Positions 58,945 through 64,000 of a stretch of 64,000 nucleotides of DNA are shown here, in pieces. The notes under the pieces are model-generated. The model did no database searches. It saw nothing but the letters and a program-made list of their open reading frames with translations, and had not been told where the DNA came from. The translations under genes and the position numbers were made by a program. Source of the DNA: CBDFMG01 sp965221205 [NCBI: bacterium] (GTDB taxonomy: Bacteria > SM23-31). Position 1 is the stretch's first letter. Every line of letters starts with the position of its first letter. The stretch spans positions 2,728,001 through 2,792,000 of the forward strand of contig OZ244870.1 of NCBI GenBank assembly GCA_965221205.1, in the 5' to 3' direction.

Positions 58945-60492
58945 ATGACTGCCAGAGTTGCATTACTTATTACCATATTAATGATTTCAATAGACGGCTT
59001 TGCTCAGGAAAACATTGATACCGATGTAGTTGTTCGTATTAAAGAAGAAGCTTACCAGCATTCACAAGTAATGGAGACTTTGAGTTACTTAACCGATGTT
59101 TATGGTCCACGTCTGTCCGGAAGTCCTGCCTATTACGAAGCGGCAGTTTGGACCAAACAGCGTCTGGAAGGCTGGGGGATCGAGAACGTACGTTTTGATT
59201 CTTATGACGATGATTTACGCGGATGGGAAGCAGAATCTTATTCAATTGAGATGATCACGCCCCGTTATATGAATATTACGGCGCTACCGGATGCCTGGAC
59301 AATGGGCACAAATGGTGAAGTAATTGGTTCACCGGTCATTGTCGATCACAACTCTATGGAAGCCCTGAAGAAACTCAGAGGTCAATTGCGAGGAAAAATA
59401 CTTATGTCGCCTGAGTTTCGTTTGCAATCTGGATATCGAGAAGGATTTTTCACGGAGGAGGAATTGGCCAAAGCTGAACGCCAATTAAATCCCAATCCCA
59501 CTCATGGTCTAAGTGCAGATAATGTTAGACCCTCCATAGAAATGATACGAGACAGACTGAATCGGGGAGAATCTGAAGCCGATAGAATCAATCGATTTCT
59601 TTTGGATGAAGGCGTCGCAGCGGTTATTCGAGGCAGCAGCAAAACACCCGGCATATTAGATGCCAGACAGCAACGATACAGCAAAAGAGGCGAGATGAAG
59701 CCGGTACCTCATTTTGTAATTAGCAAAGAACAGCATGCAAGAGTGGTACGAATGCTTGATAAAAACATTGAGATTACACTGAAGCTTCACTTAAACGTCA
59801 GATTCAATGAGAATCCCAATTACCACACCAATATATTCGCAGAAATACCAGGTACCGATAATAATTTAAAGAATCAATTAGTGTTTGTTGGAGGTCATTT
59901 GGATTCGTACCACAGCGGGACAGGAGCTGCGGATAATGGTGCTGGTTCTGCTACAAATATGGAAGCCATTCGCATTTTGAAAGCTCTTGATATTCAACCT
60001 AGGCGCACAATACGTCTTGTGCTTTGGGGAGGCGAAGAACAAGGAATGCGAGGATCATTAGGATATATCAAGAAATATGTCGGTAATATTCTTACCGGCG
60101 AAGGCAACAAAGAGTTACCATTGATATCTGTCTATTTTAATCACGATAACAATGGTCACAAAATTCGAGGAATTCTTACCCAGGGTAATGAAGCAATTCG
60201 ACCAATTTTTAAGCGCTATTTTGAGCCTTTTCATAGTGTTGGGGCGGAAACTGTATCAGTTGAATTCGGGTGTTGCACTGACAATATTGGTTTTGATGCG
60301 TTGAATATCCCTGCATATTCATGGATTCAGGATCCGGAGCAGTATTTTACTACACAGATTCATACCAACATGGATGTAGTCGATTATATATCAGAGAATA
60401 CTCTTAAACATAATGCTGCGATAATTGCTGCTTTTGTGTACCATGCTGCCATGCGCGATGAAATGATGCCTAGAAGGAAAACATCTAAATGA
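58945..60492 (+). CDS. M28-family secreted metallopeptidase
   Basis: 515 residues after AGAGGAG; signal peptide MTARVALLITILMISIDGFA. The zinc-peptidase motifs are complete: LVFVGGHLDSYHSGTGAADN, GSATNMEAIRILKALDIQPR, LWGGEEQGMRGSLGYIKKYV, NHDNNG and IHTNMDVVDYI. This matches the plasma glutamate carboxypeptidase/aminopeptidase branch of M28, which acts on small peptides in the periplasm or outside the cell. It is the intact relative of the interrupted M28 gene at 29747-33987. It reads on the plus strand, opposite to the main array, and is followed by the carbonic anhydrase gene. Confidence 0.93.
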   Translation: MTARVALLITILMISIDGFAQENIDTDVVVRIKEEAYQHSQVMETLSYLTDVYGPRLSGSPAYYEAAVWTKQRLEGWGIENVRFDSYDDDLRGWEAESYSIEMITPRYMNITALPDAWTMGTNGEVIGSPVIVDHNSMEALKKLRGQLRGKILMSPEFRLQSGYREGFFTEEELAKAERQLNPNPTHGLSADNVRPSIEMIRDRLNRGESEADRINRFLLDEGVAAVIRGSSKTPGILDARQQRYSKRGEMKPVPHFVISKEQHARVVRMLDKNIEITLKLHLNVRFNENPNYHTNIFAEIPGTDNNLKNQLVFVGGHLDSYHSGTGAADNGAGSATNMEAIRILKALDIQPRRTIRLVLWGGEEQGMRGSLGYIKKYVGNILTGEGNKELPLISVYFNHDNNGHKIRGILTQGNEAIRPIFKRYFEPFHSVGAETVSVEFGCCTDNIGFDALNIPAYSWIQDPEQYFTTQIHTNMDVVDYISENTLKHNAAIIAAFVYHAAMRDEMMPRRKTSK

Positions 60493-60655
60493 TTGTGCCT
60501 AGAAATTCTTTTTCAGTACTGATAATGAGCAGAGTAAGTTAAAGCGTGCTAAGGTCGTGTCAATAAATTGATTTTGCTATTGGTACTGTCAAAGGGCGAG
60601 AATTTAATTTTGTATTAATTAGCAGAGTTACGATTTACGTTTTGAAGGGAGTTGT

Positions 60656-61159
60656 ATGATGAGTATTATTGCGGATACTCTTGAAGCCAATAAAGACTAT
60701 GCGGATAATTTTGCGCTGGGAGATCTTCCAAAACCCCCGGGCAGAAAATTAGCTGTTGTCGCCTGTATGGATGCCCGAGTGACAATTGAGGACATTTTAG
60801 GACTGAAAACAGGCGATGCTCATATAATACGCAATGCCGGCGGAATAGTAACCGAAGACGCTCTCAGGTCTCTTATCATTTCGCACCATCTGCTGGGAAC
60901 TCAAGAATTTATGATCATAAATCATACTGATTGCGGGATGCTGAAATTTCAAGATAATGATTTAAGAGCAAAACTGCAGCAGCAAACGGGAACGGCAACT
61001 GTGGCTCCAGCCTGTTTTCATGCATTTGATGACCTTGAGGAAAATATCCGTCAACAGATCCAAAAAGTAAAAACTCATCCCTGGATTCCGGGAGACATAA
61101 CTATCAGAGGGTTTGTTTTCGATGTGAAAACCGGAAAATTGAACGAGGTTACAACATAA
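60656..61159 (+). CDS. Beta-class carbonic anhydrase
   Basis: 167 residues after GAAGGGAG (start ATG 60656 or the next codon). The zinc ligands are visible: VVACMDARVTIEDILGL (C-x-D-x-R) and IINHTDCGMLKF (H and C). RNAGGIVTEDALRSLIISHH is the conserved core. It interconverts carbon dioxide and bicarbonate in the cytoplasm. Length is that of the short clade. It appears intact and stands alone, 164 bp from the M28 gene. Confidence 0.93.
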   Translation: MMSIIADTLEANKDYADNFALGDLPKPPGRKLAVVACMDARVTIEDILGLKTGDAHIIRNAGGIVTEDALRSLIISHHLLGTQEFMIINHTDCGMLKFQDNDLRAKLQQQTGTATVAPACFHAFDDLEENIRQQIQKVKTHPWIPGDITIRGFVFDVKTGKLNEVTT

Positions 61160-61430
61160 AATAAATTTGCTGTGTTCAAGAGTTTGCTAATTGCTCACTT
61201 TAAGGAGAGTGTAACCTACGCACTGGGTCTATGTCTATCATCGCAGCATTACTCATGACATCGGTTTTGCCGTGGACTCTTTAGATATATCCGAAGAAGA
61301 GCTATACGTAAGATAATATCTGTGCTACTTTAAACCGTAGAGTCATTATTTTTGCCCGACTCCTTCTGACTTCACTTGATTCGGTGAACCTTTTCTGCCC
61401 CTCCCGATTTAAAAAATTGGTCGATGCGAT

Positions 61431-62210
61431 TTATTCTTCCAAATCCGACATTTCAAAATAATCCAGGTAACTGGCCGTTCCAAGAGGATGTTCCAAGTCC
61501 ACCGAAACACCGTCTTTAAAGACCATTCTTACGTTTTTTATATTGGAAATGTTCTCCAAGGGATTATCGGCAACGACCACAAGGTCTGCGAGTTTCCCCT
61601 CTTCGACGATTACAAGTCTGTCCAGCACGCCTAACATATCCGCACCGTTTCGGGTGGCAGCAATGAGCGTTTGCATCTCGCTTACACCGGCATTAACAAA
61701 TTCTTCCATTTTCAGAATACCAATTTCCCCAATTGGCATGGAATCGGCTTCAATGAAGAGTTTCGCTCCAGCATCGGCAGCCTTTTCATATCTGTCTTTG
61801 ATCTAGGGCGTGTTCAGGGATCCTTTCATCCGCATAGGCAACAGCATTACGGATTCTGACAACTTTCGCATCTTCGGAGTGACCCAATCTAACCAGCTCC
61901 TTTTCCATCTTTTTAATGAATTGATCTCTTAAATTAGCATGGATGGTTGGGTCGAAAAACGTCCCTTTTTCTACCATCAGATTGATGGTCTCGTTCGTCA
62001 TTCTATATCCATGTTCGATACAGTCAACACCGGCAGCAATGTCTCTGTAGGTTACTGGTTCACGAGAATGGGCCAAAACTCTGGGCTGTTTCTACAACAG
62101 CCTCAAGCTCGTCGGGTAGCATTTCCAAACTCATGATCTTGATCACATTGGCTCCGTTGACGATATTTCGTTCCCTGTTATTGTTACCGACATATTTTCT
62201 TTTACAGGAC
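61431..62210 (-). pseudogene. Amidohydrolase C-terminal half, frameshifted
   Basis: From about 62210 the minus strand reads NIVNGANVIKIMSLEMLPDE. After a frameshift near 62085 it continues LAHSREPVTYRDIAAGVDCI and EHGYRMTNETINLMVEKGTF, and after a second shift near 61800 IKDRYEKAADAGAKLFIEAD, ending ADLVVVADNPLENISNIKNV. This is the C-terminal half of an imidazolonepropionase-like amidohydrolase distantly related to the genes at 35295 and 36703. At least two frameshifts and a missing N-terminus make it a pseudogene. Confidence 0.82.
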
Positions 62211-62448
62211 TTATTGTACATCATTAGGTACTATTGCATCAAGGCATGCCTGTGCGGCTATCCGTGCTTTTGTGGCTCTGGAATCTGATAGCGTTGACCT
62301 ACTTCACTGGCAGGACATTATTCTACGTGATGGTCCAATTTACAAAGATGGTTACCTTGAATTTTCTGAAAAGCCCGGGCTCGGTGTAGAGCTGAATGAA
62401 GAAGTATGCCTGGCACACTTATCGGAAGAGTCAGGATTCTTTGATTGA
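62195..62448 (+). pseudogene. Mandelate racemase/enolase-superfamily C-terminal fragment
   Basis: The plus strand reads GTIASRHACAAIRAFVALES, DSVDLLHWQDIILRDGPIYK, DGYLEFSEKPGLGVELNEEV and a stop at 62446. This matches the C-terminal tail of mandelate racemase/muconate-lactonising-type enolases (pattern ELNEEVCRAHL). No catalytic barrel lies upstream. It faces the amidohydrolase relic. Confidence 0.72.
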
Positions 62449-62599
62449 ATCAACGTATTTTTTGGCTGACATGTATTTTAGTCATGCGGAAAACATGCTC
62501 TCAATTTCATCAATGATTTCTCGATCTTACGCCTTTTGAAGCAAAAGGAGGCGCTTAAAACGTCGGTGGATAAGCGAAACCTATTGGTATAATAGTACA

Positions 62600-62788
62600 A
62601 CCCCCGCTTGGGACCTTCAGGAATCATATGCTAGAGAAGGAGATGAGTGAACACAAGGTGGAACGATAGAGAATGGGGACGACATGAAAGCCCAATTTCC
62701 AGAGATGTATCAACTTTATGAAGAAACAGTTGCAAAAGTCATGATATCACCAAACTGCTTAATACTCGATGATTTGTTTGGAAATTAA
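62600..62788 (+). pseudogene. Fragment of a lipoprotein paralogue (relative of 34237)
   Basis: Reads STTPAWDLQESYAREGDE, a TGA, then TQGGTIENGDDMKAQFPEMY, ETVAKVMISPNCLILDDLFG and a stop at 62786. It aligns with the last 65 residues of the lipoprotein at 34237 (ITTAWDLQVPYGGGGNEWIE, GDELNESMPQLYEMYEQTVS). The in-frame TGA falls where the paralogue has tryptophan, so TGG has become TGA. The rest of the gene is missing. Confidence 0.7.
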
Positions 62789-62897
62789 TCTGCTCCTTCT
62801 TATTGGGCTATTTTTTACGTTAGTCAGTTGAAAGAAATTTTTGTCAACATCTCAGGCACATCTGTGATGAGTGGCTGAGATATTTGAGTAAGTGTTT

Positions 62898-63194
62898 TTA
62901 TTTCGAAACAAGTAAATTTGAAAACTGCCGGAGACCTACCGGCAACCAGAAAAGCAGAGGGAGCACATCACATCCCCATGTGTTCCAGTAATAAATAATT
63001 GTATCGAACATCTCAGTAATTCCGGACGGAAACAGTATTTCCAAACCACTTTGCATTAATTTTTGTGATGCTTCCGGCTGTATACCGACAAATTCCAAAA
63101 TATTTGTTTTGTATAGATATACATGATAAGCAAACTCACATGAATACCAGAGAGAAGAAGCTTGCCTATAACATAATTTTTCAAACGAAAACAA
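62898..63194 (-). CDS. Uncharacterised ORF, low confidence
   Basis: 98 codons with aromatic-rich composition (FEKLCYRQASSLWYSCEFAY, MFDTIIYYWNTWGCDVLPLL). No domain, start signal or paralogue is recognised. It may be an unselected frame or a fragment. Confidence 0.25.
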   Translation of the reverse strand: MFSFEKLCYRQASSLWYSCEFAYHVYLYKTNILEFVGIQPEASQKLMQSGLEILFPSGITEMFDTIIYYWNTWGCDVLPLLFWLPVGLRQFSNLLVSK

Positions 63195-63327
63195 ACCGGT
63201 ACCCTGAATGAACTTACAATTAGTGTAAAGAACACAACTGAATTGAGATAAATCTGGTCGACATCCTCAACGCTGAACTGAAGAAGCTGTGGTGTGATGC
63301 CAGTATACTGAAACCGGAGAATACCGG

Positions 63328-63717
63328 TTATGATATGGACTTGCGCTGCAAGATTGATATAAAGATGCCCTCGGATTCATGTTTCCCTCTGGTATCCTGT
63401 ATGGCAACAATATAACCTTGAGAAGCAAACATATAGGCTGCTGAACCGCTCTCTATATCTCTCCAATTATTTTTCTTATACGGAGTCCGTATGAGAATAA
63501 CCGGTAATTCCTTATCGGTAATTTCAGGAAAATAAAGATCAGTCGACAACCGTATTCCATCTCTCATGGTGATTAATTTGCTTTTTTCCAATCGTACTTC
63601 ATATTGAGGTTCCGGCACTCCAGAAAACTTTGATAATATCTGTGAAACTCCATCACTATATACTAAAAGAAAAGCAACAGAACATATAATACAGATAATA
63701 TTTTGATTCTTTTTCAT
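63328..63717 (-). pseudogene. CocE/NonD-type hydrolase, N-terminal fragment
   Basis: Signal peptide MKKNQNIICIICSVAFLLVY, then EVRLEKSKLITMRDGIRLST, DLYFPEITDKELPVILIRTP and YKKNNW, then YMFASQGYIVAIQDTRGKHE. This is the start of an S15/CocE alpha-beta hydrolase (X-prolyl dipeptidyl-peptidase-like). The sequence stops being family-like right after DTRGKHESEG, before the catalytic serine, and ends 12 residues later. It is truncated by the AT-rich debris downstream (63195-63327). The last 283 bases of the window (63718-64000) show no gene. Confidence 0.82.
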
Positions 63718-64000
63718 TGTGTGTCTTCCCGAACCGTATGGTCATTCTTGATGTTACGCTCCACCTTGCCTACGAAAAAGGTAAGTAAAATAGTCTGTTT
63801 AACTCCGACGCGATCTAATTTACAAGTCAGATTATTCAAATTCTGGCCTCTCGAATGATTGAATCCAGCGGTTCCTATCTATGATAAGCACTACCGAGAA
63901 TGCTGGTTTGTCACAGCTCTCAAGAAGATGCAATTATGTTGGCGTCTTATAAAAACTTGAAAAATCCTCCGAATCCTACACCGTTATCACGCTGCACACG

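Noticed and set aside
61200-61312. Short coding-like stretch HWVYVYHRSITHDIGFAVDS
   Set aside because: It looks like a real C-terminal fragment, but I cannot name a family and it has no start, so it is not listed as a feature.

Overview
The window joins two compositionally different parts. Bases 1 to about 19,600 are GC-rich and gene-dense, with proteobacterial-style genes dominated by DNA restriction and defence. Bases from about 19,700 to the end are AT-rich, with long gaps, many broken genes and a large set of secreted hydrolases on the minus strand. The right part resembles an uncultured, AT-rich FCB-group-like or sponge/marine symbiont lineage (families DUF885, M24, M28, amidohydrolase, CocE, mandelate racemase, IS1595); this assignment is inference and low confidence. 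The left part could be a horizontally acquired defence island or the product of a contig mis-join.

Defence island (1-19,600). A type I restriction operon (hsdS, 5' partial, to hsdR) carries an embedded three-gene module between hsdS and hsdR: a GHKL ATPase fused to a PD-(D/E)XK nuclease domain (paraMORC-like), a C5 cytosine methyltransferase and a Vsr-type endonuclease, all translationally coupled or nearly so. The hsdR 3' end and about 330 bp beyond it are duplicated (7228-8133 and 11878-12777, roughly nine bases in ten identical). Between the copies lies a cassette with the relic C-terminus of a DNA methyltransferase and a 1022-residue protein that combines a Schlafen AlbA_2 domain, a GHKL-type region, a SIR2 NADase domain and a C-terminal domain. 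After the second copy come a PPOX-type flavoprotein, an unrecognised protein with a PD-(D/E)XK signature, a broken metallo-beta-lactamase-fold gene, a Tsx-like outer-membrane protein, an Mrr_N/HsdS chimera, a tiny ribbon-helix-helix ORF and an AAA ATPase with a TOPRIM/DUF4435-like C-terminus.

AT-rich part (19,700-64,000). It holds a paralogous array of exported hydrolases: five M24-fold proteins and a sixth fragment, three DUF885 proteins, two amidohydrolases, M28 peptidases, a DUF3179 protein, a lipoprotein and a beta-propeller glycosidase-like protein. In each of three families one or more members have lost catalytic or metal-binding residues. A recurrent intergenic repeat sits at the 3' ends of several of these genes. 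Mobile and recombinational scars are frequent: two decayed IS1595 copies (one with a P63C passenger gene), an HsdM/M24 chimera, a 2.65-kb GC-rich insert carrying a BCCT transporter that splits an M28 peptidase gene with a TCCA duplication, two tRNA 3'-half fragments about 9.5 kb apart, and a truncated DarT-like toxin. Many frameshifts sit at homopolymers, so some broken genes may be sequence errors.

The strongest candidates for something undescribed are the AlbA/GHKL-SIR2 fusion in its repeat-flanked cassette, the paraMORC-nuclease/C5-methylase/Vsr module inside the hsd operon, and the hydrolase array with degenerate active sites.
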